Part shown: one piece after another, positions 31,467 to 42,567 of the stretch
How the letters are laid out: each line of letters starts with the position of its first letter
How positions within the stretch are numbered: the stretch's first letter is position 1
Assembly (NCBI GenBank): GCA_026419775.2
Contig: JAOPGA020001688.1
Span: 62,001 to 126,000, forward strand
DNA length: 64,000 nucleotides
From: Acrasis kona
Lineage: Eukaryota > Heterolobosea > Eutetramitea > Acrasida > Acrasidae
Direction of reading: 5' to 3'
The notes under the pieces: generated by a model
The model's input: the letters and a program-made list of their open reading frames with translations, nothing else
Told to the model about the DNA's origin: nothing
The model's database searches: none
Program-made: the position numbers and the translations under genes

Positions 31467-33857
31467 CTAATATTTAGAACAATATTCTCTACACAACTTA
31501 GCCATGGACAATGCAACATTATCCATCGGCTCGACCAGAATGTGTTGCGTAAACAACTGAAGAGCTCTTTCATAATCTCCGAGTACATACCTTTTGTACG
31601 CTTCGTTATAAATGTCCCAGTTCATTTTAGAGTTTGATTCCTCCAACTCGTACATCCATTCGTTCATTTTAATGTTTTTGTTTTTACCTAACTCATACAT
31701 TCGCGTTTGGTACCCAGAAACTTGAAGAGTTGATATTGGTCTTGACTGATAAATGTCACAAATTCCCTGATAGGTCTCTTCGTCCATTACTACCTGTGCG
31801 CCCAGTTCGTCAAGACTCCTAGATTCTTGTGCCACTTGTGAAGGGAAGCCGTCTACCATGAATTGTTTTTGATTCTTACCGCCAACATTACCGATTAGTG
31901 CCAGACCCGAAGAGATGCACATTTTCACGGAGAGAATCCAATCAAGATTATCCATGTTCAAAATAGAAGTCCTCATTGCATCGGTGGCCTCGCATGCTTT
32001 CAACACATTTCTTTTATCTTGCTTTGCTGTCCAGACAACTTCAATACTCTCACGATCAAAACGGGATATTTGCCCGCCAAATCTCCTAGCATTTGATTGA
32101 ATGATATCAACAACAGATCCATATTGCTGCATTATTTCATCGATTTGGGAATAAGTTGAATTCATTAAACTAAAAAAATTTACAACGCGTATGGTTAGTA
32201 ATGTAATATTTTTTTCATCCATTCGAACAGCAAACTTCTTGTCTTGGACGGATGTAGCGCGACTGTGAGTATCAGAAATAGAATTAGACCTTGCTCTATC
32301 CATTGCAACTTTAGACATTGAGAACTGATCGTCATCATTGTCTTGTTCATAATTATTCAACAGGTGGTCAGGAACAAATTGCTTGAACTGCTTCAATCTT
32401 TCAATCATACTTCCGAACGCCTCTTCCAAAGACCGAATCTCTGAAAAGTAGTTTTTATCAATAATTACATCCAAATCCATCTCTTTTACTCTTTCCAGTT
32501 TGGAAATGAGACGATTAATGGGACGTATAGCTATATTCGAACCTATTGCAGAGGCAACGATAGCTGTGAGTAGTAAAACAATCATCATAGCAATCACAAT
32601 AACAACTGTTATATATATTGGTCTCTGGTTGCTCTCAACAGTTTCCAGTTGAACTACCAACCAGTCTAAACCAATATCATTTCGAAATCTGTAAACACTC
32701 ACAATGTATTTTTCGGTGCTCATGAACACTTGTTGATTCTGGGGGATATTCACAGCACCACCGAATCTCGATACTATAGCACTAAAGACGGATTGAATAT
32801 CGCTTCTCTGATAGTTGTAAATATCTCTTCTTGTTATCGAGTCACCCACATAAAAGTATGACAAATCGTCTTCGCGGATAGAACTAGCCACAATATACAA
32901 TGTGTCTGTTTCTATAAGAAAGATGTGCTGTGAAGAGTAGGTAATGTTCTGTAAGTAGTAGCTAAGAATATCTATTCTGTCATCCACTCCACAATAACCA
33001 ATAAAGCTACCGTCAGGTGACTTGATTTTATAAATCATGGATGCATATAAAGCACCTGGAAATGCCGTGTCGATATAGCTACTACAAAAATTAAACACAT
33101 GTTCTCTGCAAATATTCAACTCTTACTCTGTAAAGACAACAAGCGATTTTGAATTGTTGACTTGCTGATAGTAGTAGGAGCTTAGAGTATCATATTCTTG
33201 GTAAGTAGTCGCCGTTGTCCAATCTAGAGAGCTCATGTTATTGTTATCGTTAAGAGCAACAATGTTATACGTTCCGTTATCGACACCCTTCCAAAAACTG
33301 AAAAGACCAAAGATGGGAGCGCTATAATGTACTTGGTCTTCTAATGCGATCCATCCCACAAGGTCTCCACGAGCGGTGCCGTAATAAAAGTCAAATACTC
33401 GAACAGAGTCTATTGTTGATGTGACATTCGATCTACTGTATATGTTATATGTGTAGGCCTTCATGTAATTGTAATCCAAGAAGTCCACATCTTGTGTAAG
33501 CCCGGCACATCCAGCCGATAAGATTCTAACGTTCGAATCAAACCTATTTTTTATATAATCCTTTACTGTATCCAAAACCAACCCTTTAATCCTACTAGAT
33601 AGGTTGGATGAGTTTATACCAAATGCCATTCCCCAAATCACTGAACATTCTTTATTGTGCAGAAAAAATTTACTACCTGACAGAGAGAAAGCGACCAATA
33701 AAACCAATGTAGACGTAAAGAAGCTGATGGAAAACCTCAGACTGGTTATTCTGCTTCCTCTTCCATTTGCTACATCGTGATCGCTTACTAATATCTGCGG
33801 CTCATCTAAAACCACAGAAGTTACTTCCTTGTCTGAATGAACGCGTTGCTTTTTCAT
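31467..33857 (-). CDS. Receptor-type class III cyclase-like protein, probably inactive
   Basis: Two exons, intron 33082-33126 (45 nt, GTAAGA..GTAG), 781 residues. The order is a membrane segment at about residues 40-60 (FSISFFTSTLVLLVAFSLSG), an extracellular dCache-like sensor (about 65-420), a second membrane segment (ITVVIVIAMMIVLLLTAIVA), a HAMP-like region, and a class III cyclase-fold domain. In the latter the first metal site (DIxGFT in active enzymes) reads IRVVNFFSL, and the second (GD(G/E)) reads FDRES, so the two catalytic Asp are not conserved in place. GLALIGNVGG and MVDGFPSQVAQ keep the fold. A short TPR-like tail (AYKRYVLGDYERALQLF) follows, as seen in heterolobosean cyclases. 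Confidence 0.78.
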
Positions 33858-34720
33858 ATGTCGTTAACGTATTTGTCGGGATTTGGAAACATCAGTAACA
33901 AAACGGGATAATCACATAAGATTTGTAAGAAATCGTAGCCTAAAGTCAACCAAGTCGGACGCATTAATCATGCATGTTAAAAAAACGATATAACTATTTG
34001 ATTGGATTGGTCGATTGGTCAGAAAAGTAACTTGTGACCATGTTAAACCTCAAGAACCCAACATGATGCTCGGAAGCCTCATCCAAATGGACTTATGTCA
34101 TACAAGGCAACTGTGTGAACCGTCCTTACATGTATGATTTTGAGCCATATCTTAAAAATACTTGTTTGGGGACCTGGTCACAAATGGTTTTGTCATAAAT
34201 GAGCATCGGAAGAATTATGACCAAAAAACGTTTAGAACAGAATTGGCAAAGTCGTTGATGTTCTACGAGCAAACACACACCATGCTGTAGAGAAGAGCGA
34301 GTACTATAATAAATGTGTTTTCAAATGTACTTTTATTCATTATGTATTTCATGAAGTTCCCTCCAGATCATCGTTTATTATATATATAATTTGATATGAC
34401 ATCTTTGATACCATTTTCGTTCGCTTATATAGCAACCTTCCAATGACTTTGATTTTCATAAATAAATTGATCTTCTACTCCTCAAGTTGAGCGAAAAATG
34501 TGTTCCATGAGCTCATGCTGGTGATTTAAAATGTGTTGACGCTGTTTTGATTCATTGCTTATCTTCGGTTAATGATCATAATTTCAAATCATACATCTTG
34601 TTATCTTTACATAAGTAAACTAGCATAATTATATAGACCTCTTCCGGCAGCTCTGACGAGTTCATTATTGTAAATTAACGTATTCAATGAAAAGCCTCCC
34701 CATTCTTTCCTTTTTGAATT
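33858..34720. other. Intergenic region without recognisable gene
   Basis: 863 bp between the divergent cyclase-like and Rab genes. It contains short ORFs only and a (TA)-rich element near 34380-34390. I see nothing else. Confidence 0.55.
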
Positions 34721-35353
34721 ATGTCAAGGACTTCTGGAAACGCTCGGGACTGTGACTATCTATGCAAAATTATTATCGTGGGAGACAAGGGGGCCGGTAA
34801 ATCTTGCTTAGTGCAAAGGCATGTAAATGAAGAATTCCAAGCCTTAGGGCCTTTACCAATTATTGGTGTGGATTTCAAAATAAAAACACTTGTATTGGAA
34901 GAAAAGGTTATCGAAATACAGTTGTGGGATACGGAATACCCGCATGCAGGACGCTTATGGGTAGGCTTCTACCGAGGTGCTAAAGGTGCTTTAGTTGTAT
35001 ACGATGTTACAAATGAGAAAAGTTTCCAGAATGTAACCACATGGCTGAAGAATATAGAGAATTACGTAGATACAGATGACATCAAGTTGATCTTAGTTGG
35101 AACAAAAATAGATGATGTCCATAGACGCGTAGTGAGTCGAAAAGATGGCGAACTGCTAGCAAAACAATTAGATATTTCATTCATTGAGACAAGCGCTAAA
35201 AATAATATTAACGTAGACGAAGTGTTTAACAACATTATCCACAGTGCAGTCAATACTGGAATTATCAACAAGAAATTGCAAACACAAATCATACCGCCAA
35301 TCTCAAAAGAAAAGGATTCAACATGCTCCTCATACAGTTGCTCCATCATGTAA
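34721..35353 (+). CDS. Atypical Rab-like GTPase with CaaX tail
   Basis: Single exon, 210 residues. P-loop GDKGAGKSCLV is intact, and IGVDFKIKTL is a Rab-type switch I. Switch II, WDTAGQERF in Rabs, is WDTEYPHAGRLW here, so the catalytic Gln is gone. The guanine motif NKxD is GTKIDD and the last is ETSAKNN. The C-terminus CSIM is a CaaX box favouring farnesyl, with two more Cys nearby (CSSYSC). I infer a membrane-bound GTPase with slow or no hydrolysis, possibly acting as a constitutive signal. Confidence 0.85.
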   Translation: MSRTSGNARDCDYLCKIIIVGDKGAGKSCLVQRHVNEEFQALGPLPIIGVDFKIKTLVLEEKVIEIQLWDTEYPHAGRLWVGFYRGAKGALVVYDVTNEKSFQNVTTWLKNIENYVDTDDIKLILVGTKIDDVHRRVVSRKDGELLAKQLDISFIETSAKNNINVDEVFNNIIHSAVNTGIINKKLQTQIIPPISKEKDSTCSSYSCSIM

Positions 35354-35438
35354 ATTAAAAAAATATAAAGTTCATTATTATGCTATTAATAGTTTATTGT
35401 CAAACTCAACTTCGAAACATAAATTATACCCATGCAAC

Positions 35439-36377
35439 ATGACAAGCACTGATGTATTTAAAGTTGTTACATTTAACATTCTGGCTCCATGCTATTTCAG
35501 AAGCCTTAAATCAATAACATCAGGCGTTAATTTCCACGATGCCAAGACGCACGAACTAGAGTCTGGTAACCCAGAAATGTATCGGAAGAGATTCGATCTA
35601 ATGATCAATATGATCAAGACAGATGAAAAGCCAACGGACCACAACAATTTATTCTCGGCAGATGTTTTTTGTCTTCAAGAATTTTGGTTCACCGATGAAA
35701 TTGTGCATATCTTTGAAAATGGGCTGATGAAAGGAAACAACGCTTATGACCACAGTTTCTACATGCGGCGTCCTTTTCCAAAGAAAGATGGGCTCGCATG
35801 TTTTGTAAGAAGCTCCGAAAAACTAAAAGTCATATCACACAAAGGTATAGACTTTCGCGATGTAGGTGAGCGTGTTGCACAACTACTGCACATTCAAATA
35901 AAAGATGGTGAGCAGAACATTATTATTGTTAATACACACTTAACTTTTCCACACACTAAATTTGATGAAAACATCCTTAGGATGCAGCAAATCAAATCAA
36001 TTACCAATGCCGTGGATGAATACATTAAAGAAACAAAAATTGACCCTATAGTGATGGTCACAGGTGATCTAAACACATCTACTCACACTAAAAAAGATTT
36101 AACATTAGAGCACCTGGAAAAGGAAGGATACACATCTAGTTACAAAAAGTTGCATGGGAATCATTCATTCATATCTCATTTCAATCACAACAACGAGACC
36201 GTTGGCGCCGATTACATTTTCTATCGAAACGGGTTGCATTCATCAACAAATGTATCTGATGTGTATGTTTATCCAAAGCAAATTACTGATAAGGAGTGGG
36301 TTGGTGAAGAAAAAGTTTCCACTCACTGGATGTCCGACCACCGACCTTTAGTTGCCTCCTTTGATATTGCGCAATAA
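35439..36377 (+). CDS. EEP-family (exonuclease/endonuclease/phosphatase) protein
   Basis: 312 residues from the ATG at 35439. Family motifs in order: VVTFNILAPCYFR, VFCLQEFW (metal-binding Glu), IIIVNTHLTFPH, VMVTGDLNTSTH (catalytic Asp and Asn), ADYIFYRNG and the C-terminal STHWMSDHRPLVASF (catalytic His). This is the fold of sphingomyelinases, CCR4-type deadenylases and inositol 5-phosphatases. There is no signal peptide, so it is probably cytosolic. Substrate not determinable from the motifs. Confidence 0.85.
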   Translation: MTSTDVFKVVTFNILAPCYFRSLKSITSGVNFHDAKTHELESGNPEMYRKRFDLMINMIKTDEKPTDHNNLFSADVFCLQEFWFTDEIVHIFENGLMKGNNAYDHSFYMRRPFPKKDGLACFVRSSEKLKVISHKGIDFRDVGERVAQLLHIQIKDGEQNIIIVNTHLTFPHTKFDENILRMQQIKSITNAVDEYIKETKIDPIVMVTGDLNTSTHTKKDLTLEHLEKEGYTSSYKKLHGNHSFISHFNHNNETVGADYIFYRNGLHSSTNVSDVYVYPKQITDKEWVGEEKVSTHWMSDHRPLVASFDIAQ

Positions 36378-36878
36378 AGTAATAAAAGTATTTTGTTTCG
36401 TCACTTTTTGTTCGCGCTAGCTTTTTTGTGTTTTAGGTAGGGATAATTACGAAAGATTGGCAATTCACAAAAATGTAACTATAACATGTGACAGATATGT
36501 GGAAAAACACTTGCAATGAATTGGTTCGTTTGATTTGTGTTTTTATATAAATTTAATTTTTAATGTACACCAATCATAATTCATTTCTGATATCCTCTTT
36601 GTTCTTATTTCTTAAATGGTGACCACGTATTTTATTGGGTACATGTTTCATGTTACGAGATGTAATTAGCAGACAATTGTCATCCTACCAAAGTCATCGG
36701 AATCTTTTTAGATTTACGCGAATGTCTTTCTTCTGCTTGTTTTAGATATATTTTATATTGGAGCTATGTCGGTTATACCGTCGTGTATGTATACTTTATC
36801 CCTCGCACATTGTTCAATTTTTATGTGATGTCGAAGTTGATAGCAATCAAGGTTGACCCAATAATTATATAAAATAAA
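36378..36878. other. Intergenic gap, nothing recognised
   Basis: About 500 bp between two genes on the same strand, AT-rich, with no ORF or RNA that I can support. Confidence 0.55.
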
Positions 36879-38177
36879 ATGTTGTCAAGATTTGTACGAT
36901 CCGTTCCAAAGGGTGCTTCAAAGCTCACCTTCCAAACCAACCTTTCAAACCGCGTTCTATTACAACAAGGTAGCACCACAGTAAAGAGCCTTATTTCCAT
37001 CCAGAAAAGACACAGGGGATATAAATCTGAATATGACGAATTTGACCCTGACTTTGAAATGGACGAACCAAAGAATTTTGCTTTAACTATCTGCGTTGGT
37101 TTACTTGCAGCCATAACTGGATTTGCAGCAGGGTTGAGCGTCGCGTGGAACAATCCTAACGCGAACGCGAGCGATGAGGAAGATGAGGAAGTGCCATCAC
37201 TGGACGACGGAGGCGTATACAACGCTGAGCTACTTAAAACATTTGAACACTTTGCCGACATTGAAGAAGGTGGTGAAAAGTTCTTGAGCTCTGAGGCGTT
37301 TGTGAGGTCACTTTTAATGCCCAAACCAGATACTCCGGCTTGGGTCGCCTATCCAAGAAAAGATGGTGAGTTGGTTGTTGACAAGAAGATGTTTGAGGAT
37401 AAGGACTTACAAGTCATGTTCTCATTTGCCGATGTTAACGCTGATCGCAAAATCTCCTTCCCTGAATATGATTTATTCATCACTCTACTTTCATTGAACC
37501 CACATCAATTCAGTCTAGCCTTCCGCATGTTCGACGCTGATGGCAATGGTTTTATTGACGCCAACGAATTCAAAAATGTATTACAAGCCAACAAGAAGCA
37601 CCAAGGACCCGTCGACTCCAACAACTCCATCATGCAGTACTTCTTCGGACCCAATCAAGACAGAAAAGTTTCCTTCTCTGATTTCATTCGCTTCGTCAAC
37701 AAGTGTAAAGATACCATTCTTAAACTAGAATTCCTACAACATGACATTGAGGGACGTGGCGCCGTTAGCGTTGAAGCCTTCTCCGAATTAATGACAAACA
37801 GTCCTCACTTTAATACCATTAACGACATTTCTCACTTTAAAAAGCAATTAAACTTGTTGAAGACCAACGGTTTCTTCAAGCCATCAGGAAGAGTCGACTA
37901 CGATACCTACAAAGCCTTCCGCGTCATGAGCGAAAGGATCGACGACATTTCTTTTGCCATGCAATTGTACACATCAGGAGGAAACGCCATCGGACGTGAT
38001 ACTTTTACTAGAGCCGTCAAGAATGTTGGAATCGTGGACATTCCATCCAGAGTTGTTGACTTGGTCTTTGCATTGTACGATTCCGACAACAATGGAACAT
38101 TGGACTGGAAGGAATTCACAACCGCTTTACATAGAAAGAAGGGAAACGAAGGTATTGTTGAAAAACTTTCTGAATAA
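36879..38177 (+). CDS. MICU1: MICU1-like mitochondrial calcium uptake regulator
   Basis: Single exon, 432 residues. The first 45 residues are basic and Ser-rich with no acidic residues, a mitochondrial targeting type. A membrane-like segment (FALTICVGLLAAITGFAAGL) follows at about 67-87. EF hands: an incomplete one at DVNADRKISFPEY, DADGNGFIDANEF and, near the end, DSDNNGTLDWKEF. Overall order and length match MICU1, the gatekeeper of the mitochondrial calcium uniporter facing the intermembrane space. The uniporter pore gene is not in this window. Confidence 0.88.
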   Translation: MLSRFVRSVPKGASKLTFQTNLSNRVLLQQGSTTVKSLISIQKRHRGYKSEYDEFDPDFEMDEPKNFALTICVGLLAAITGFAAGLSVAWNNPNANASDEEDEEVPSLDDGGVYNAELLKTFEHFADIEEGGEKFLSSEAFVRSLLMPKPDTPAWVAYPRKDGELVVDKKMFEDKDLQVMFSFADVNADRKISFPEYDLFITLLSLNPHQFSLAFRMFDADGNGFIDANEFKNVLQANKKHQGPVDSNNSIMQYFFGPNQDRKVSFSDFIRFVNKCKDTILKLEFLQHDIEGRGAVSVEAFSELMTNSPHFNTINDISHFKKQLNLLKTNGFFKPSGRVDYDTYKAFRVMSERIDDISFAMQLYTSGGNAIGRDTFTRAVKNVGIVDIPSRVVDLVFALYDSDNNGTLDWKEFTTALHRKKGNEGIVEKLSE

Positions 38178-38199
38178 TAAAATAATATTTACTTGTAAT

Positions 38200-39495
38200 T
38201 TATTCGCACGCTAGTTTTGAATCAAATGCACTTATGGCAATGCTGAAGGCCTGGATGGCTGATAGGGGATGTCTATAATCCAAAGTGAATTTGTTTTGAT
38301 CCACCTTCCCGAATTGAAGGAATACTTTGTTCATATTCTCTGGTTCGGCGAGTTGGAAGTTTTTGACAGAGGCCTTTGTGACTCTTCCATTAAAGTTCAG
38401 TACGAATGCTTTGAGTTTTTCGTTCCAAACAGGCGTCTTGTTTTTCAAAATGCATAGTCCCTTCCAATCATTAATCTTCAACTTCTCTGAAAGTGCTGGC
38501 TTATCGTCAATCTGTTTGAATTGTTGGTAATCTCCGTTTTCATCAACTTGAGGCACTGCCACTGTTAATTTTCTTGGTCCTTTAGAACCAAGAATGTTAG
38601 TTTCGTATTGAATAGATCCTAGCTGAGTCCTACTCTTAGCGTTAGGATCGATGCTTGAAGACAATTTTGTGGGATTATCTCCGGTGTCAAACAAGAAGAA
38701 TTCTGTACCAACAAAGTTCGATCTAAGTTTTCCTACGATATCTCTACTACTCTTACCAAGTCCTAACTCATCCCTGCTGGTTGATATGGCATAATTTGAT
38801 GTTGTGTTCTTTTTTCTCTTCTTTGCTGAAAGTAGGAAAGTATCACCCTCTTCAGCCCATAAATAATACCTAGGGAACATTCTATTAAGACCGCTCTTGT
38901 CTCTGGTAATACAACATTTTACAAATCCTAGCTCTCTAGCGGCTGGCCTCTGAACAAACTCTTTCATATCTCCAGATAAGTATTCCTTGATGCTCCTTCC
39001 TGGAGATAGCGGTGAGGTAATGCTACGTGGTGTATAAGGACTTCCAATCTCGCTTCTTGTCGCTGGAAGAACTGGTACATTCCTAGATTTTTGCTCAGGA
39101 ATCTCTTCCATATCGTCATCTAAAATCGTTATATGTCCAGCTTTGTCAGACCCCCTAGGCGAATCATACATCGATGTAATTGGTCTTGAACCTATTGCTG
39201 ATGTTGGCCTTGACAACGAAGGACCTAAGCCACGGGCACTCAAGGGGGTTTTACCAGAGGAGGATATTAATCCAGCATTTCCTCTAGAGCTTGGTGTGTT
39301 CCTTTGTGCATCCAACCTCAATCTTTGAAATTTTTGCTGGATAATTGACTCTTCATTGATCATTGCACCGGGTAGGGGTATGTCGTCCAAATCATCTAGG
39401 TCGTCTGTCAAATTTTGCGACGAGTTGTTATAAATTGCTGAATTCCCTGTGCCGGGCCTCTTCTGGCCTCTATCATCATCCCCTTTATAGAACAT
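38200..39495 (-). CDS. TULP: Tubby-like protein
   Basis: Single exon, 431 residues. Residues 1-170 are disordered. From about residue 185 is a complete Tubby domain: FVKCCITRDKSGLNRMFPRYYLW, NYAISTSRDELGLGKSS, YVGKLRSNFVGTEFFLFDTG-type block, KLTVAVP, and the terminal signature VLNFNGRVTKASVKNFQL and FTLDYRHPLSAIQAFSIAIS ending FDSKLACE. Tubby domains bind phosphoinositides and help carry membrane proteins into cilia. It lacks an F-box. It is tail to tail with MICU1 (22 bp apart). Confidence 0.95.
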   Translation of the reverse strand: MFYKGDDDRGQKRPGTGNSAIYNNSSQNLTDDLDDLDDIPLPGAMINEESIIQQKFQRLRLDAQRNTPSSRGNAGLISSSGKTPLSARGLGPSLSRPTSAIGSRPITSMYDSPRGSDKAGHITILDDDMEEIPEQKSRNVPVLPATRSEIGSPYTPRSITSPLSPGRSIKEYLSGDMKEFVQRPAARELGFVKCCITRDKSGLNRMFPRYYLWAEEGDTFLLSAKKRKKNTTSNYAISTSRDELGLGKSSRDIVGKLRSNFVGTEFFLFDTGDNPTKLSSSIDPNAKSRTQLGSIQYETNILGSKGPRKLTVAVPQVDENGDYQQFKQIDDKPALSEKLKINDWKGLCILKNKTPVWNEKLKAFVLNFNGRVTKASVKNFQLAEPENMNKVFLQFGKVDQNKFTLDYRHPLSAIQAFSIAISAFDSKLACE

Positions 39496-39635
39496 AGCGA
39501 GAAGTTTTCCTACTAACTACTGGAGGACAACCAAGGTTTACTAGCGGATTCAAAGCCCCGCTTTTTTGAATAAAAATAACGTCTTAAAACACGAACAACG
39601 GTTTATTAAAGTTTTCATATACATTTGTTATAAAA

Positions 39636-40983
39636 TTACATTATGGTGCAACTCTTGCAATTCTTTGCCTTCTTGTCTCTCGGTTTGACTGGCGGAACAA
39701 CTTCCTCCGCGACTTGAGTCCCCGCTCTGTTGTAATTTGCTGGAAGTGAATGTCTTGAAGGTTTGACGTCCGAATTGTTCCTTCCCAACTGAGTCATGGA
39801 AGCATTAGAATTTCTCATGCTGGAAGAAAAGTTCTCCATGGTACTTGTGTTTCTTTGTGAAGTTGCATTAGGAACATCATCCGTCGAAACATGTGTTTGT
39901 TGGGGTATGGGCGACGCAGCCGCGACTTGCTGCCAATCGTAGGGGATCTCATCGTTGTATCCCTCTCTGACGTATATTTGTAGAAGAAGTCCTTTCAGTA
40001 GATTGTAGTCTGGTTCATCTGCATATTCTAATTTTTGTAGGTGCTATGAATGTTAACGTCTTGATGTAATTTCTAAACAAACCTCCATGAAGACGACGAA
40101 TTCGCTCGGCAGATCCTTACACAAGTTTGGATTGGTCTCTCTTTCCTTTACTTGTCCAATCATGTCCTTCTCTTTCATTTTCATCCACGGTAAGTGTCCT
40201 TTGAGGAATTCAATGACTGCATACAAAACACTCCACAGGTCATCTACCCTTCCTAATTCTCTTTTGTAATGACTCGCTATGGAGGCATACCTAGCAGTAC
40301 CTCGGAAACCGGCATTTTTTCTTGGTGGTCTTATTTCGCCTGTGTCTGACCTAAATTTCCTCGCTAACCCAAAATCTATTAGATAGGCTCTTCTTCTCTT
40401 TCTTGGATCCGATTTGTGACCCATTACAAAATTGCTCTGTTTGGTTGATTAGCCGTGTGTTATAAATGTGTAAATACCGGCTTAACATCTCTATGTATGT
40501 ATCCTAGCTTGTGTATGCCCTCGAGTGATTCAATCATTTGTATACCAAGCCTTAGGGAAGTGCACATCGAGAATACTTGAGTTGGTCTATTCTTGCGAAG
40601 TTCTGCTAGATTCTCTCCCAATCGTTCCATCACTAGAAAGTTAAAATAATCCTGTCTGCCCGAGTTTATGTAGTGAACAACATATGGACAAGCTAGAACT
40701 GTATGAGATAACTTGTTTTAAAATACTTACGCTGCAGGGACTTGATGGCAATGACCTCCTGTTTAAGGACCATTTTTTTATCATCAATCCTTTCTACCTT
40801 AATGGCAACACTCTCATTGGTAGTGATATCTACTGCTGCATATGTCTCTCCTTAAAAATGGTTAGTAACGAACTATTATACTCGTTTCATACCGAAGGAT
40901 CCCTGACCAATCTTTTGTGTTACACGGTATCTATTTTTGATTATAGTAGAGGGTGGGATAATGGTTGTTTGCTTCTTCTGCAT
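39636..40983 (-). CDS. CK1/TTBK-type kinase with CaaX-like tail
   Basis: Five exons starting at ATG 40983 (MQKKQTTIIPPST). G-loop IGQGSFGE spans the first intron (GTATGA..TTAAG); then SVAIKVE (ATP Lys), HRDVKPSNF, LIDFGLARKF and RVDDLWSVLYAVIEFLKGHLPW. The last motif is typical for tau-tubulin kinase/Asator members of the CK1 group. The C-terminal exon is Ser/Asn-rich and ends KNCKSCTIM, a CaaX box with an upstream Cys. A membrane anchor on a CK1-group kinase recalls yeast Yck proteins (there palmitoylated). All introns (about 38-45 nt) join in frame. Confidence 0.87.
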
Positions 40984-42567
40984 CACCACCTTCTACTTTT
41001 GTTTGTTAATGTACAGTGCCAGGTTACAATATTAATGACTATTCAACAACGATAAACAATGTCCAAACTAAAACTGATTCTACCCTATTTGATAATTTAC
41101 TCCGAAATAGGGTGATTGACAACAAAGGATATCTAGAATTACGACACTTATATGACCCCTTATCAAAATCTAAGAATGCCCCCTAATACCGTTTGAGATT
41201 ATAACTCTAAACGCCCTCTGTTTTGTGCCAAATGGACAGAAAATTAGTGCCTCATTTGATGTACAATCTCTCGTACAATGATGATGTTTCAATGAAGTTC
41301 TTTGCATAAAAGTGATCATAAAAAACAAAAAGAAGATGTTTACTTTTGGTTACATCATACCAATCATGAATGCCCTTAAGTCTTAGAATCGGAGCTGGCG
41401 GTCGAACGGCGGCATAGAAAAGATCGAGGCGGTGCCAGGTCCATTAACAATTTTATTTCCCTTCCTTAGATTCAGAAATGGTGAAGTGCTCCCGAATAAA
41501 AATTAGGCGCCTGGGTTTCCAGCAAGTGGTAGCCTACTTTTACGACTTATCAATATCGAATCTCAAGTTTTTCGAGAAATCGTCACAATCGATTGGGAAA
41601 TTCAAATGAGGATGGCATGCAAGAAATACGGTTCTACATCAGTGTTATAGAGTGAAGTACTTGGTGCAGCTATTGTGCTTTCTCTACAATTTATTCAAAC
41701 TTTTAACCCAATTTTATCCTTTGGAATAACAATATTTTATTATGAAGCCCAACTAGAGTATTCGAACGCGACCCACGACTTATACCGATGATTGCTCAAG
41801 AAGAGGTGGCACCAAAATTCTGATTCAATTCTAATTGAATTAATCTAATTAATCAATTAACTACAACATGTCTATTGTGGATGGCATTTACCATATAGAA
41901 TGTTTTGCCAATCAGAGTTTAGAAATAGATGAATTTGATAGATCGTGTATTGGGTTGGTGATGACAAGTACTTCCTTGCGATAGTATTTGAGTCACTTAA
42001 ATGTATGTTGTGATCATCCTAGAATCGAGTAATGCATTATCAATAAACTATACAGTTTCGAATAGTGGGATTCTCACTTCATGTTTCAGAACGAATATTT
42101 TGCTCAAAAAAGTATGGTCTCACTTTGCTTATGTGGGAACCAGATGAGCTCCTGGTTTTCAAACTGAGTAGCTCAGATTTTGAAGTGAGAACATTCCATA
42201 TGGATGCCAAATTTTTATGTGGGTTGGTGTAGAATATGATGCCGGAAACGATAAAAAAGTTTGTCTGATTGCATTAGCAATGTCGTTTTAAAATGTCATG
42301 CATTGAACAACCTTTTGAGAACAGACTCAATGTATTCGGGTATATGTTACAAATCACCAAGTTCTTCCGTACGATCATTTGAATGGGTTAGTCTGTCTTC
42401 AATCCACCACTTAAAGTCCATGGCTAAGAACATTGTTGTAAATGTGTCTTCAAGATAACGTAAAAACTCCTGATGTGGTCATGTTCTCGTCAACCAATTT
42501 AACGTCTCAATTACAACGAGCTCTTTAAGAGTTCTTGTGAGTTCTTTGTTTTTGTGATAGAGTGCAA
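40984..42567. other. Gene-free stretch of about 1.6 kb
   Basis: The largest gap in the window. Only short ORFs occur (for example a 38-codon ATG ORF at about 41868 and a 65-codon one at 42261). No tRNA, repeat or transposon signature is recognisable. It could hold a decayed gene or the promoter of the repeat protein downstream. Confidence 0.5.

Noticed and set aside
33082-33126. A 21-nt intron, or a read-through stop, in the cyclase-like gene
   Set aside because: A nearer acceptor gave 21 nt, but the acceptor at the next TTGTAG gives a 45-nt intron that keeps frame and fits the size of the other introns.
41868-41984. 38-codon ORF beginning MSIVDGIYHIE
   Set aside because: Too short and without support; left inside the gene-free stretch.
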